A DNA stretch of 64,000 bases. It comes from Nocardioides sp. TRM66260-LWL. Its GTDB lineage: Bacteria > Actinomycetota > Actinomycetes > Propionibacteriales > Nocardioidaceae. Both the position numbers and the translations under genes were made by a program. The notes beneath the pieces are model-generated. The model was not told the DNA's origin and made no database searches. It worked only from the letters and a program-made list of their open reading frames with translations. The stretch spans positions 372,001-436,000 of the forward strand of contig NZ_JAIQZK010000002.1 in assembly GCF_020075545.1 (NCBI RefSeq), in the 5' to 3' direction. This document shows positions 27,589 to 36,317 of this stretch, piece after piece (positions within the stretch are counted from its first letter, which is position 1; the number at the start of each line of letters is the position of its first letter).

Positions 27589-27897
27589 TCAGAGCTTGAT
27601 CTCGATGTCCACGCCCGCGGGGAGGTCGAGGCGCATGAGCGAGTCGACGGTCTTCGGGGTGGGGTCGATGATGTCGATCAGGCGCTTGTGGGTGCGCATC
27701 TCGAAGTGCTCGCGGGAGTCCTTGTACTTGTGGGGCGAGCGGATGACGCAGTACACGTTCTTCTCGGTCGGCAGCGGCACGGGGCCGGCGACCTTCGCAC
27801 CCGTGCGGGTGACGGTGTCCACGATCTTGCGCGCCGAGGTGTCGATCACCTCGTGGTCATAGGCCTTGAGCCTGATGCGGATCTTCTGTCCCGCCAT
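27589..27897 (-). CDS. rpsJ: 30S ribosomal protein S10
   Basis: 102 residues; head protein and NusE transcription factor. [20 protein letters not shown] and the [20 protein letters not shown] region are canonical. First gene of the S10 operon, with a leader candidate upstream. Confidence 0.98.
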   Translation of the reverse strand: MAGQKIRIRLKAYDHEVIDTSARKIVDTVTRTGAKVAGPVPLPTEKNVYCVIRSPHKYKDSREHFEMRTHKRLIDIIDPTPKTVDSLMRLDLPAGVDIEIKL

Positions 27898-28370
27898 AGG
27901 TCTCTCTCGTCCTCACTTGTCGTACCGCTGAGCGTGTTCGGGCGTCCTCGGGCTTGAGTCGGCGCCGTCCTGCTGCCCACCCCCGGAGCCAGCGACCCCC
28001 GCGGTCGGGCGTGTCGCCGTAGTGGGACAAGCCAGAGCAGGTTCGTGCCGGCTGCCTCGGTGGCGCCCGACGGTTCGTCGGGCTGATCGGGTCTCCCTCG
28101 GGCGCGGACCAGGCCGGCACGAGCTGGTGCGGCGCACGCCGACCACTGAGCTCACGGGAGACGCGATTCAGGTGTCAAGATGTGCCGCACTCCGACGGAC
28201 CCGCCGGAGCAACCTGAGCATCCTGTCAGAACGGCGACGGACGCGCCAAATCGAGCGGGAGGACGCGTCGGGCTGCGGGCGGCGGACCGGATTGGGCAGG
28301 ATGGGCCGCGGCCGGATCCGGGGCCTGCCACCCGGTCGACCCCGCCGGCCAGGTCGAACGGAGGACGTCC
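27898..28370. other. Divergent intergenic region, S10 leader and cluster promoter
   Basis: 473 bases without a supported gene. On the minus strand a TTGACA (28173-28178) with an 18-base spacer to TGAGCT is a weak promoter candidate for rpsJ, implying a leader near 250 bases that contains the hairpin at 28065-28083. On the plus strand GGAGG lies 6 bases before the ATG at 28371; no convincing plus-strand -10 was seen. Confidence 0.5.
28065..28083 (-). promoter_or_regulatory. Leader hairpin upstream of rpsJ
   Basis: GCCCGACG, loop GTT, CGTCGGGC: a perfect 8-bp stem about 170 bases upstream of rpsJ. Candidate regulatory structure in the S10 operon leader; any role for L4 binding is inference. 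Confidence 0.35.
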
Positions 28371-29498
28371 ATGTCTGGATCCGATCAGCAGCCGCCCGCC
28401 GAGGGCCCGCCGCCCCCGGGCTGGCAGCCGCCGGGCTGGAGCGTGCCGCCGTCGTCACCGCCCTCGTCCGACCCGGGGCAGCCGTACCCCGGTCAGCCGT
28501 ACCCGGGGCAGCCGTACCCCGGTCAGCCGTACCCGGCGCAGCCGCCGGCGTGGCAGCCCCCCGTGCTCCAGCCGGGGGCGATCCCGCTGCGTCCGCTGGG
28601 GCTGGGCGACCTCTTCAACGGCGCGTTCGCCGTGCTCCGGCGCAACGCCGGAGCCACGATCGGGGCCTCCGTGCTCGTCACCGCCGTCGCCGGCGTCCTG
28701 CCGCTCATCGCCGCCGTCGCCACCGACCCCGTGCTCTCCTCGGCGGGCCTGCTCGGCCCCGACCCCCGCGTCGACGACTCGATGATCGCGCCGCTGATCG
28801 CCCTGGGCGGCGCCGTCGTCGTCGGCCTGCTGCTGCAGGCCGTCGGGTCGACGCTGGTGGGCGGGATGATCGCCCAGGTCGCCGTCGGCGCCGCCCGAGG
28901 CCGCGTCGTCGGCCTCGGGGAGGCCTGGGCCCAGACCCGCGGTCGCCGGCTCCGGCTGCTCGGCCTGGTGCTGCTGACCCTCGCGGCCGCCGTCGTCGGC
29001 GTCGTCGTCGCGGGCGTGGTGATCGGCCTGGCGATCGCGCTGCTGCCCGTGGCCGCCGCCGTGCTGGTCGGGGTCGTCACGGTGGTGCTCGCCGTCGTGC
29101 TCGTCGCCTTCGTCTACGGTCGCGTGCTCCTGCTCGCCGTGCCGGTGCTCATGGTCGAGGGCCTGGGCGTCCTGGCCTCGCTGCGGCGCAGCATGGCGCT
29201 CTCGAAGGGCGGGTTCTGGCGGCTGCTCGGCATCGCGATCCTGACCTCGCTCGTCGCCGGGATCGCCGGCAGCGTGCTCGCCGTGCCGGTCTCGATCGTC
29301 GTGCAGGTGATCGCCGCCAGCAGCCCCGAGCACGCGGTCACCGCCCTGATCGTCGGCCAGGTGATCAGCCAGCTGGTGCAGTCCGCCCTGAGCAGCCCGT
29401 TCACCGGCACCGTGCACAGCCTGCTCTACGTCGACCAGCGGATCCGCCGCGAGGCCTACGACGTCGAGCTGCTCGCCGGGCCGTCGGACGCCGCCTGA
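28371..29498 (+). CDS. Polytopic membrane protein, glycerophosphoryl diester phosphodiesterase membrane-domain-like
   Basis: 375 residues. A Pro/Gly/Tyr-rich cytoplasmic N-terminus of about 70 residues with four PGQPY-type repeats is followed by about six hydrophobic segments and a short soluble tail. The layout (PLGLGDLFNGAFAVLRRNAG entry; VPVLMVEGLGVLASLRRSMALSKGG late, motif split VPVLMVEGLGVLASLRRS) resembles the GPDPase_memb family, whose biochemical role is unknown. GGAGG precedes the ATG by 6 bases. First gene of a tightly packed rightward cluster with DUF4129, DUF4350, MoxR and DUF58 genes. Confidence 0.8.
   Translation: MSGSDQQPPAEGPPPPGWQPPGWSVPPSSPPSSDPGQPYPGQPYPGQPYPGQPYPAQPPAWQPPVLQPGAIPLRPLGLGDLFNGAFAVLRRNAGATIGASVLVTAVAGVLPLIAAVATDPVLSSAGLLGPDPRVDDSMIAPLIALGGAVVVGLLLQAVGSTLVGGMIAQVAVGAARGRVVGLGEAWAQTRGRRLRLLGLVLLTLAAAVVGVVVAGVVIGLAIALLPVAAAVLVGVVTVVLAVVLVAFVYGRVLLLAVPVLMVEGLGVLASLRRSMALSKGGFWRLLGIAILTSLVAGIAGSVLAVPVSIVVQVIAASSPEHAVTALIVGQVISQLVQSALSSPFTGTVHSLLYVDQRIRREAYDVELLAGPSDAA
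28479..28538 (+). repeat. 15-bp coding tandem repeat (QPYPG)
   Basis: Four copies of CAGCCGTACCC(C/G)GG(T/G)-type 15-mers, or two 30-bp units, encode QPYPG repeats. Being a multiple of three, copy-number change keeps the frame. Confidence 0.85.
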
Positions 29499-29501
29499 GC
29501 G

Positions 29502-30140
29502 GTGCGCCCCGTCCCCCGGCTCGACGGCGACGGCCCGCCGCTGGTGCCCTCGCCCGACCAGGCTCGCGACCTGCTGCGCCGCGAGCTGCTCGATCCCGCC
29601 TACCAGACGCGCGACGTCCTGCGCCGCGTGCTCGACTGGCTGCAGCGGCTGCTCGACGGCGGCGACGGCGGCCCCGGCGGCCTGCCGGGGCTGGTCGCTC
29701 TCGTGGTGCTCGCCGCGATCGTGATGGCCCTGGTGCTCGCGCTGGCCTGGCTCGCGTCTCGGCTGCGCCGCGACCGCCGGGCGCCGGACTCCCCGGCGCT
29801 GCTCGGCGGGGACGGAGCGGAGGACCCGCGGACCGTGCGTGCCCGGGCCGAGGCCGCCCTGGCCGCAGGACGGCCGGAGGACGCCGTCGTCGACGGCCTG
29901 CGCGCGCTGGCGCTGCGGGAGGCCCGCGCCGGCCGGATCGACGACGTCGCCTCGGCCACCGCCTCCGAGGTCGCGGAGCGGCTGCGGCACGCCCATCCCG
30001 CCGAGGCCGAGGCCGTGCGCGCGGCGACGGAGGTGTTCGAGGCGGTGCTCTACGGTCACCGGTCCGCCACCGCGGAGCAGGCCCGGGCCGTGCTCGCGCT
30101 CGACGACCGGCTCGCCGCACGACCCGGGGCGAGGCGGTGA
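29502..30140 (+). CDS. DUF4129 domain protein
   Basis: 212 residues: a soluble N-terminus, one transmembrane segment (about 65-85, LVALVVLAAIVMALVLALAW) and a cytoplasmic C-terminal DUF4129 region of TPR-like helices (VVDGLRALALREARAGRIDD). GTG at 29502 follows the previous stop by 3 bases. The stop overlaps the next start (GTGA). DUF4129 proteins are regular partners of MoxR/DUF58 modules and of unknown biochemistry. Confidence 0.82.
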   Translation: MRPVPRLDGDGPPLVPSPDQARDLLRRELLDPAYQTRDVLRRVLDWLQRLLDGGDGGPGGLPGLVALVVLAAIVMALVLALAWLASRLRRDRRAPDSPALLGGDGAEDPRTVRARAEAALAAGRPEDAVVDGLRALALREARAGRIDDVASATASEVAERLRHAHPAEAEAVRAATEVFEAVLYGHRSATAEQARAVLALDDRLAARPGARR

Positions 30141-31240
30141 GGGCCGCGCGACGCTGGCGTCTGCCGGCGGCGATCCTGCTGGTCGTGCTCGCGACCACGG
30201 CGCTCACGGTGGCCCTGACCCCGTCGGCCACCCCCGACGGGCCGCTCGACCCGGCGAGCACGCGTCCCGACGGCGGCCGGGCCGTCGCCCGGGTGCTCGC
30301 GGCGCGGGGCGTGGAGGTCGACGTCGCCCGGGACACCGGTGGCCTGACCGCCGCGCTGCCCGCCGGGGAGGAGCGCGCGTCGACGATCGTGGTCGTGCAG
30401 CCCTCACGCCTGGGCCGCCGCACCGCCGGGCAGCTGCTCGCGGCGCGCGACGCCGGGGCGACGGTGATCGTGGTCGACGCCGGCCCCGGGCCTCTGCGCG
30501 CGCTCGGGCTGCCCGACACCGTCGACCCGGAGCGCCGCAGCGACGACGGCCCGGTGCCGGCCGCCTGCGACGACCCGCGACTGACCGGCCTGAGCCTGCG
30601 CGTCGACGGCCGGCTGGCCTACCCCGGCCCGGACGCCTGCTTCGACGGCTCGCTGCTGCGTCGCGACGGGCTGACCCTGCTCGGCGCGGGGCGGCTCCTC
30701 GCCAACGACCAGGTGCTCCGGGCGGACGACGCCGCCGTCGCGCTGCGCCTGCTCGGCGCCCGCCCCCGCCTGGTCTGGTACGTGCCCGACGTCGCCGAGC
30801 AGGGCCCGGGCGACGCGGTCGGCCTGCGATCCCTGCTCCCGGCCTGGCTGCTCCCCTCCCTCGTCCTCGGCCTCCTCGCGCTGGTCGCCCTCGTGCTCTG
30901 GCGGGCCCGCCGCCTCGGACCCCTCGTCCGGGAGCCCCTGCCGGTGGCGGTGCGCGCCGCGGAGGCCGTCGAGGGGCTCGGGCGGCTCTACCAGCGCTCG
31001 GGCGACCGCCAGCACGCCGCCGGGGTGCTGCGAGCCGCGGCGCGACGACGCTGGCGCGAGCGACTCGCGGTCTCCCCGGACGCCGACGACCTCGACCTCG
31101 CCGAGCGGGTCGCGACCGCCCGGGGCCGCGGCGTCGACGACGTCCGCGCCCTCCTCCTCGACGGGCCGGTCCCCGACGACCGCACGCTCGTCGCCCTCGC
31201 CTCCGCCCTGACCGATCTCGACGAAGCAGGTGACCCATGA
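30137..31240 (+). CDS. DUF4350 domain membrane protein
   Basis: 367 residues. An N-terminal hydrophobic segment (LPAAILLVVLATTALTVAL) is followed by an extracytoplasmic Rossmann-like region with PDGGRAVARVLAARGVEVDV and STIVVVQPSRLG, typical of DUF4350. A second membrane segment (about 237-257, LPSLVLGLLALVALVLW) leads to a cytoplasmic tail. GTG at 30137 overlaps the DUF4129 stop, and its own stop overlaps the MoxR ATG. Confidence 0.82.
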   Translation: MRAARRWRLPAAILLVVLATTALTVALTPSATPDGPLDPASTRPDGGRAVARVLAARGVEVDVARDTGGLTAALPAGEERASTIVVVQPSRLGRRTAGQLLAARDAGATVIVVDAGPGPLRALGLPDTVDPERRSDDGPVPAACDDPRLTGLSLRVDGRLAYPGPDACFDGSLLRRDGLTLLGAGRLLANDQVLRADDAAVALRLLGARPRLVWYVPDVAEQGPGDAVGLRSLLPAWLLPSLVLGLLALVALVLWRARRLGPLVREPLPVAVRAAEAVEGLGRLYQRSGDRQHAAGVLRAAARRRWRERLAVSPDADDLDLAERVATARGRGVDDVRALLLDGPVPDDRTLVALASALTDLDEAGDP

Positions 31241-32262
31241 CCCCGCCCCCCGACCAGCCCGATCAGCCCGGCCGGCCCGACGAGCCCCGACCCGAGGTCG
31301 ACCCGCAGGCGGGGGCGGACGCCCGGGCCCGCCTGCGGTTCGTGCGCGCCGAGGTCGCGAAGGCCGTCGTCGGCCAGGACGCCGCCGTCTCGGGCCTCCT
31401 CGTCGGCCTGCTGTGCGGGGGGCACGTGCTGCTCGAGGGCGTGCCGGGCACCGCGAAGACGCTGCTGGTGCGCTCGCTGGCCGCGGCGCTGGACGTCGAC
31501 GCGCGCCGGGTGCAGTTCACGCCCGACCTGATGCCCGGAGACCTCACCGGCTCGCTGGTGCTCGACGCCGCCGCCGGCGACCTGACCTTCCGTCCCGGTC
31601 CGGTCTTCACCAACCTGCTGCTCGCCGACGAGATCAACCGGACCCCGCCGAAGACGCAGTCGGCGCTGCTGGAGGCGATGGAGGAGGCGCAGGTGTCGGT
31701 CGACGGCACCACGCACCCGCTCCCCCGCCCCTTCCTGGTGGCCGCGACGCAGAACCCGGTGGAGATGGAGGGCACCTATCCGCTGCCGGAGGCGCAGCTC
31801 GACCGCTTCCTGCTCAAGGTCGTGCTGCCGCTGCCCGAGCGCGCGGCCGAGGTCGAGGTGCTGCGCCGGCACGCGGCGGGCTTCGACCCGCGCGACGTGG
31901 CCGCCGCCGGGGTCCGGGCCGTGGCCGGGGCCGCCGACGTCGAGGCGGCGCGGCGAGCGATCGGCGAGGTCGAGGTCTCCGAGCAGGTCGCGGGGTACGT
32001 CGTCGACCTCGCCCGTGCGACCCGGAGCGCGCCATCCCTCGCGATGGGCGCGAGCACCCGGGCGGCGACGGCGCTGCTGCGCACCGCCCGGGCGTGGGCC
32101 TGGCTCTCGGGCCGCGACTTCGTGACCCCGGACGACGTCAAGGCGCTGGTCGCCGCCACCTTCGCGCACCGGCTGGTGCTGCGCCAGGAGGCGGAGCTCG
32201 AGGGCGTGAGGATCGAGACGGTGCTGGCCGCGGCGGTCGCGAGCGTGCCGGTGCCGCGATGA
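31237..32262 (+). CDS. MoxR family AAA+ ATPase
   Basis: 341 residues. AAA+ core with Walker A GVPGTAKT (68-75), Walker B LLADEINRTPPKTQ (Asp131, Glu132), sensor region FLVAATQNPVEMEGTYPLPE and the C-terminal lid. MoxR proteins are chaperone-like ATPases that insert cofactors or mature partners, typically acting with DUF58/VWA-type proteins. The ATG overlaps the DUF4350 stop (ATGA) and a DUF58 gene follows, giving the standard module. Confidence 0.95.
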   Translation: MTPPPDQPDQPGRPDEPRPEVDPQAGADARARLRFVRAEVAKAVVGQDAAVSGLLVGLLCGGHVLLEGVPGTAKTLLVRSLAAALDVDARRVQFTPDLMPGDLTGSLVLDAAAGDLTFRPGPVFTNLLLADEINRTPPKTQSALLEAMEEAQVSVDGTTHPLPRPFLVAATQNPVEMEGTYPLPEAQLDRFLLKVVLPLPERAAEVEVLRRHAAGFDPRDVAAAGVRAVAGAADVEAARRAIGEVEVSEQVAGYVVDLARATRSAPSLAMGASTRAATALLRTARAWAWLSGRDFVTPDDVKALVAATFAHRLVLRQEAELEGVRIETVLAAAVASVPVPR

Positions 32263-32293
32263 CCGCCCCGCTCCCCACGACCGGGGCGACGCC

Positions 32294-33589
32294 GTGGCGC
32301 TGACCGGACGCGTCCCGCTGCTGCTGCTCGCCGGCGTGCCGCTGGTGCTCCTGGCGCCGCGCGCCGCGACCGTCGCGGTCTGGACGGCGCTCGTCGTGGC
32401 GGTCACGCTCCTCGACCTCGCGCTGGCGCCGCGGCCGCAGGACGTGGAGATCGAGCGGGAGCCCGCACGGCTGGCGCCGATGCGGCTCGGCGAGCCGACG
32501 ACGACCACGCTGCGCCTGCGCTCCCGGCGCCGGGCCCGCTGCCTGGTGCGCGACGCCTGGCAGCCGACGGCCGGCGCCACGGGCGAGCGGCACCGCCGCG
32601 TCCTGACCGCCGACGTCGACGTGCGCGTGACGACCGACCTGCGCCCCTCCCGTCGGGGCGATCTGGAGGCGGCCGGGGTCACGCTGCGGATCAGCGGCCC
32701 GCTGGGCCTGGCCGCGCGTCAGCGGACGCGGGCGGTGCCCGGCGTCGTCCGCGTGCTGCCGGCCTTCCCGTCGCGCCGCGCCCTGCCCTCGCGGCTGGCG
32801 CGCCTGCACGAGCTCGACGGACGCACCGCCGTCCTCCAGCGCGGCGCCGGCACCGAGTTCGACTCGCTGCGCGACTACGCGCGCGGCGACGACGTGCGGG
32901 CCGTCGACTGGCGCGCCACCGCCCGCGCGCGGCGCCCCGTCGTGCGGACGTGGCGGCCGGAGCGGGATCGTCGCATCGTGCTCGTGGTCGACTCCGGGCG
33001 CACCAGCGCGGCGCGGGTGGGCGAGGCGCCGCGGCTGGACGCCGCCCTCGACGCCGCCCTGTTCCTCGCCGCTCTCGCGGCCCGGGCGGGCGACCGCGTC
33101 GACCTCGTCGTCGGGGACCGGACGGTGCGCGCCCGGGCCCGCAGCGGCCGCGAGCGGGACGGCGGCGTGCGGCGCTTCGACGACGCCCTCGCCGGCGTCG
33201 AGCCCGTGCTGGCGGAGGCAGATTGGAGCGTGCTGGCGGGCGCGGTCGGCGAGCTCGGACGTCACCGGGCCCTGGTGGTGCTGCTGACGGCGCTGGACGC
33301 CGCGCCGCTGGAGGAGGGGCTGCTGCCCCTGCTGCCGGCGCTCGTCGCGCGCCACCGCGTCGTCGTCGCGACCACCCGGGAGCCCGAGCTCCGCACGCTC
33401 GCGGCGATGCGGACGACGCTCGCCGCGGCCTACGCGGCCGCGGCGGCCGAGCAGGCGCTCGCCGAGCGACGTCGGACCGCCCGGCTGCTGGCCACGCTCG
33501 GGGTCGAGGTGGTCGACGCCGAGCCCGGCGATCTCGCCGTCGACCTCGGCGACCGCTACCTGGCGCTCAAGGCCGCCGGCCTGCTCTGA
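32294..33589 (+). CDS. DUF58 domain protein
   Basis: 431 residues: two N-terminal transmembrane helices (about 5-40), a beta-rich linker, then the DUF58 signature GTEFDSLRDYARGDDVRAVD with WRATARARRPVVRTW, followed by a VWA-like region (IVLVVDSGRTSAARVGE; a MIDAS-like D-S-G-R-T-S). The earliest in-frame start is GTG 32294, 31 bases after moxR. Its stop abuts that of the convergent SpoIIM-like gene inside TGATCA. Confidence 0.9.
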   Translation: MALTGRVPLLLLAGVPLVLLAPRAATVAVWTALVVAVTLLDLALAPRPQDVEIEREPARLAPMRLGEPTTTTLRLRSRRRARCLVRDAWQPTAGATGERHRRVLTADVDVRVTTDLRPSRRGDLEAAGVTLRISGPLGLAARQRTRAVPGVVRVLPAFPSRRALPSRLARLHELDGRTAVLQRGAGTEFDSLRDYARGDDVRAVDWRATARARRPVVRTWRPERDRRIVLVVDSGRTSAARVGEAPRLDAALDAALFLAALAARAGDRVDLVVGDRTVRARARSGRERDGGVRRFDDALAGVEPVLAEADWSVLAGAVGELGRHRALVVLLTALDAAPLEEGLLPLLPALVARHRVVVATTREPELRTLAAMRTTLAAAYAAAAAEQALAERRRTARLLATLGVEVVDAEPGDLAVDLGDRYLALKAAGLL

Positions 33590-34585
33590 TCAGGCGGCCG
33601 TCGCGACGCGGTCCTCGAGCAGCGCGGCGTCGACGTCGCCGGTGTGTCCGCGCTGCGCGGCGGCGCGACCGAGCACGAGGGCGTAGAGCAGGAACGCCGC
33701 CTCGGCGAGCACGCCGATCGAGATCCTGGCCCAGGTCGGCAGACCGGACGGCGTCACGAAGCCCTCGATCGCACCCGAGACGGCGAGCACCAGCACCAGG
33801 CCGAGCGCGACCGTGCCCGCGGTGCGTCCCTCGCGGGCCAGGGACTGCGAGCGGGTGGACGACCCCGGCTCGACCCACGCCCAGAAGAGCCGCAGCCCGA
33901 CCCCGCCCGCCACGAAGACGGCCGTGAGCTCCAGCAGCCCGTGCGGGAGGATCAGCCCCCAGAACAGCCCGCCGCGGTCGTTGCGGATCATCAGCGAGCC
34001 GATGACCGCCAGGTTGGCGATGTTGGAGAAGAGCAGCAGGACGACCGGCAGGCCGAGGACGCCGAGCGCCAGGCAGAGCGCGGAGACCCAGGAGTTGTTG
34101 ATCCAGACCTGGGTGGCGAAGCTGCCGGGGGCGGCCTGGTGGTAGTAGCCCTCCACGTCGGTCGTGACCAGCCGCTCGGCCTCCTGACGGCCGATCAGCG
34201 TCTGCTCGACCGCAGGGTGGCGCACCAGCCACGCCATCATCACGCCGGTGACGACGACGTTGGCCACCAGCGTCCCGAGCCACCACCGGCGCAGCCGGTA
34301 GAGCGCCGCCGGGAACCGCTCCAGGAGGAACCCGCGCACCCCCGACCAGGTCGAGGGCCGCGGCGCGCCCGCGCGGGTGCGGGCGCGACCCACGAGCCAC
34401 GAGAGGTAGCGCACCAGCTCGGGATCGGGCGCGGCCGAGCGCACCTGGGACAGGTGGGTGGCGGTGCGACGGGCCCGCGTCACCAGCTCGTCGGCCTCCG
34501 CGCCGGAGAGGCCGCGGCGGGCCACGAGCTCCTCCAGCCGCTGCCAGTCGGCTCGGTGCAGGGCGGCGAAGGCGTCGACGTCCAT
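33590..34585 (-). CDS. Stage II sporulation protein M-like membrane protein
   Basis: 331 residues. A soluble helical N-terminus (about 1-95) is followed by several transmembrane helices, with the SpoIIM-type NNSWVSALCLALGVLGLP and LPHGLLELTAVFVAGGVGLR segments. In non-sporulating actinobacteria the family is of unknown function and accompanies MoxR/RDD genes. ATG at 34585 is preferred over GTG 34591 because TAGAGT lies 7 bases before it. Confidence 0.85.
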   Translation of the reverse strand: MDVDAFAALHRADWQRLEELVARRGLSGAEADELVTRARRTATHLSQVRSAAPDPELVRYLSWLVGRARTRAGAPRPSTWSGVRGFLLERFPAALYRLRRWWLGTLVANVVVTGVMMAWLVRHPAVEQTLIGRQEAERLVTTDVEGYYHQAAPGSFATQVWINNSWVSALCLALGVLGLPVVLLLFSNIANLAVIGSLMIRNDRGGLFWGLILPHGLLELTAVFVAGGVGLRLFWAWVEPGSSTRSQSLAREGRTAGTVALGLVLVLAVSGAIEGFVTPSGLPTWARISIGVLAEAAFLLYALVLGRAAAQRGHTGDVDAALLEDRVATAA

Positions 34586-34592
34586 GCCCACG

Positions 34593-34598
34593 ACTCTA
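34593..34598 (-). promoter_or_regulatory. -10 element, leaderless SpoIIM-like gene
   Basis: Minus-strand TAGAGT, 7 bases before ATG 34585. It would drive a transcript beginning at the start codon. Confidence 0.5.
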
Positions 34599-34612
34599 GG
34601 CCCGGGTCGGCC

Positions 34613-34618
34613 TAGGCT
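34613..34618 (+). promoter_or_regulatory. -10 element, leaderless RDD gene
   Basis: TAGGCT, 7 bases before ATG 34626. It lies 14 bases from the divergent -10, so the two polymerase footprints must overlap. Confidence 0.5.
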
Positions 34619-34625
34619 GGGCGCG

Positions 34626-35450
34626 ATGAGCTCGCGTCCCTACCTCGACGGCGTCGGCGACGCCGGGCCCGACGTCGTCACCGGCGACGCGGTCGCGCTC
34701 GACCTGCCGGCGGCGTCGCTGCCGCTGCGGATGGTCTCCGCGCTCGTCGACGTCGCGGTGCTGCTGGCGCTGCTCGTCGTCATGGCGGTCGTGGCGGCGC
34801 TCGCGTCGGTGCGGCTCGACTCCGCGCTGGCGGCGGCGTCCTCGATCCTGCTCTCGGCGCTCGTGCTGGTCGGCGTGCCGACCACCGTCGAGACCCTGAC
34901 CCGCGGGCGCAGCCTCGGCAAGCGGATCGTGGGCCTGCGGGTCGTGCGCGACGACGGCGGCACCGTCTCCTTCCAGCACGCCTTCGTCCGCGCGCTGCTC
35001 GGGGTGGTCGAGATCTTCGCGCTCAGCGGCACCCCGGCCGCGTTCGCGAGCCTGCTCGACCGGCGGGGCAAGCGACTGGGCGACCACGCGGCCGGGACCT
35101 ACGTGGTGCGCGACCGCGTCACCTGGCAGCCGAGGTCACCCCTCCCGATGCCGCCCGAGCTCGAGCCCTGGGCGCGCGGCGTCGACCTGCGGCCGCTCCC
35201 GCCCGAGCTCGCCCGGGCCATGCGTCAGTACGTCGAGCGCGGCGCGTCCCTGCGCCCCGAGGCGGCGGACGCGCTGGGCCGGCGGCTGCTCGACGAGCTG
35301 CCGCGACACGTCGCTCCCCCGCCGCCGGTCGGCGCGCCGACCGACAGGATCCTGGCGGCCGTCCTCGCCGAGCGGCACCGGCGTGACGCCGCCCGCCTGG
35401 CCGGCCTCGAGGCCACGCGTCGTCGCCTCACCGCCCGGGGCGCCGGCTGA
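34626..35450 (+). CDS. RDD family membrane protein with soluble C-terminus
   Basis: 274 residues. The RDD domain (about 28-160) has Arg in LPLRMVSALVDVAVL, Asp in ALVD, two hydrophobic helices, GRSLGKRIVGLRVVRDDGGT and LLDRRGKRLGDHAAGTYVVR. About 105 C-terminal residues are soluble and helical (LARAMRQYVERGASLRPEAA) and resemble tails seen in actinobacterial RDD proteins next to SpoIIM genes. Transport or membrane-anchoring roles are proposed for the family but not settled. Confidence 0.87.
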   Translation: MSSRPYLDGVGDAGPDVVTGDAVALDLPAASLPLRMVSALVDVAVLLALLVVMAVVAALASVRLDSALAAASSILLSALVLVGVPTTVETLTRGRSLGKRIVGLRVVRDDGGTVSFQHAFVRALLGVVEIFALSGTPAAFASLLDRRGKRLGDHAAGTYVVRDRVTWQPRSPLPMPPELEPWARGVDLRPLPPELARAMRQYVERGASLRPEAADALGRRLLDELPRHVAPPPPVGAPTDRILAAVLAERHRRDAARLAGLEATRRRLTARGAG

Positions 35451-35475
35451 TCGCCTCTCCGGGACGACCCGACGC

Positions 35476-36210
35476 TCAGGACCGGCGGTAGCGGAAGTCC
35501 TGGATCGTGCGGCCGGCGTCGACGCCCTTGCGCTCGAACTTGGTCACCGGCCGTTCGGCCCAACGCTCCACCGGCCCCCCGACGAGCAGCGGCTCGGCGT
35601 CGAGCACCTCCCGCATCTGTGCCGCGTAGTCGGCCCAGTCGGTGGCCAGCCGCCATGTGCCGCCGGGTGCCAGCCGCGACGCCGCGAGCGCCGCGAAGGG
35701 CGGGTCGACGAGCCGGCGCTTGTGGTGGCGCGCCTTGCGCCACGGGTCGGGGAAGAAGGTCCACAGCTCGACGATCGACGCCGGGCCGAGCAGGTGCTCC
35801 AGCGACCAGGCGGCGTCGACGCCGCACAGCCGGACGTTCGACGCTCCCGCCTCGGCCAGCCGCCAGAGCGTGTCGGCCACGCCGGGCCGCCAGACCTCCA
35901 GGGCCAGCACGTTCGCCTCGGGACGCGCCGCGGCCAGCGCGGCCGTCGCCTCGCCCACGCCGCTGCCGATCTCGACGATCAGCGGCGCCTCGCGTCCGAA
36001 CCACGGCGTCCAGGCGAAGCCCGGGTCGTCGACGGCCTCCTCGGGGATCACCCACGTCTCGTGGTGGGCCTCCCACGCCTCCGCTTGGCGCGGGGTGAAC
36101 CGGTTGCCCCGGCGCGAGTACGACAGCACCTCCCGCATCGTGCGGCCGTCCTCCGTCAGGCGGTGGTGCGGTCGGGCTGGGGTGACGGGCTGACGCGACG
36201 GCTGGGACAC
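35476..36210 (-). CDS. trmB: tRNA (guanine-N7)-methyltransferase TrmB
   Basis: Makes m7G46 in tRNA variable loops. 244 residues: N-terminal RGNRFTPRQ, SAM-binding VEIGSGVGEATAAL, the ALEVWRPGV acidic loop, and the family signature TFFPDPWRKARHHKRRLV followed by ATDWADYAAQM. GTG at 36210 is the start used; a later ATG (MREVLSYSRRG) is possible. 25 bases separate its stop from that of the RDD gene. Confidence 0.95.
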   Translation of the reverse strand: MSQPSRQPVTPARPHHRLTEDGRTMREVLSYSRRGNRFTPRQAEAWEAHHETWVIPEEAVDDPGFAWTPWFGREAPLIVEIGSGVGEATAALAAARPEANVLALEVWRPGVADTLWRLAEAGASNVRLCGVDAAWSLEHLLGPASIVELWTFFPDPWRKARHHKRRLVDPPFAALAASRLAPGGTWRLATDWADYAAQMREVLDAEPLLVGGPVERWAERPVTKFERKGVDAGRTIQDFRYRRS

Positions 36211-36261
36211 GGGGACATCCTCCCGGCGGGGCTCCCGGGGTCGAAATCTCCCGGCACGCGA

Positions 36262-36293
36262 CGATCCCCGCCGTCCGAGGACGACGGGGATCG
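36262..36293 (-). terminator. Terminator after the small secreted protein
   Basis: CGATCCCCGCCGTC, loop CGAG, GACGACGGGGATCG: a 14-bp stem with one mismatch, 24 bases after the stop at 36318. Confidence 0.7.
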
Positions 36294-36317
36294 CGGTGGC
36301 AGGAGAAGGCTGGGCGA

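Noticed and set aside
10141..27897. Many long rightward open frames opposite the ribosomal genes
   Set aside because: Antisense mirror frames of GC-rich genes: compositionally biased and without ribosome sites or family motifs.
28479..28538. CRISPR-like repeat array
   Set aside because: The 15-bp units are contiguous, coding (QPYPG) and have no spacers.
28022..30136. Very long open frame joined to the DUF4350 gene
   Set aside because: It is an open frame produced by high GC; the real membrane protein and DUF4129 genes occupy another frame there, and the translation is Arg/Ala/Pro low complexity.
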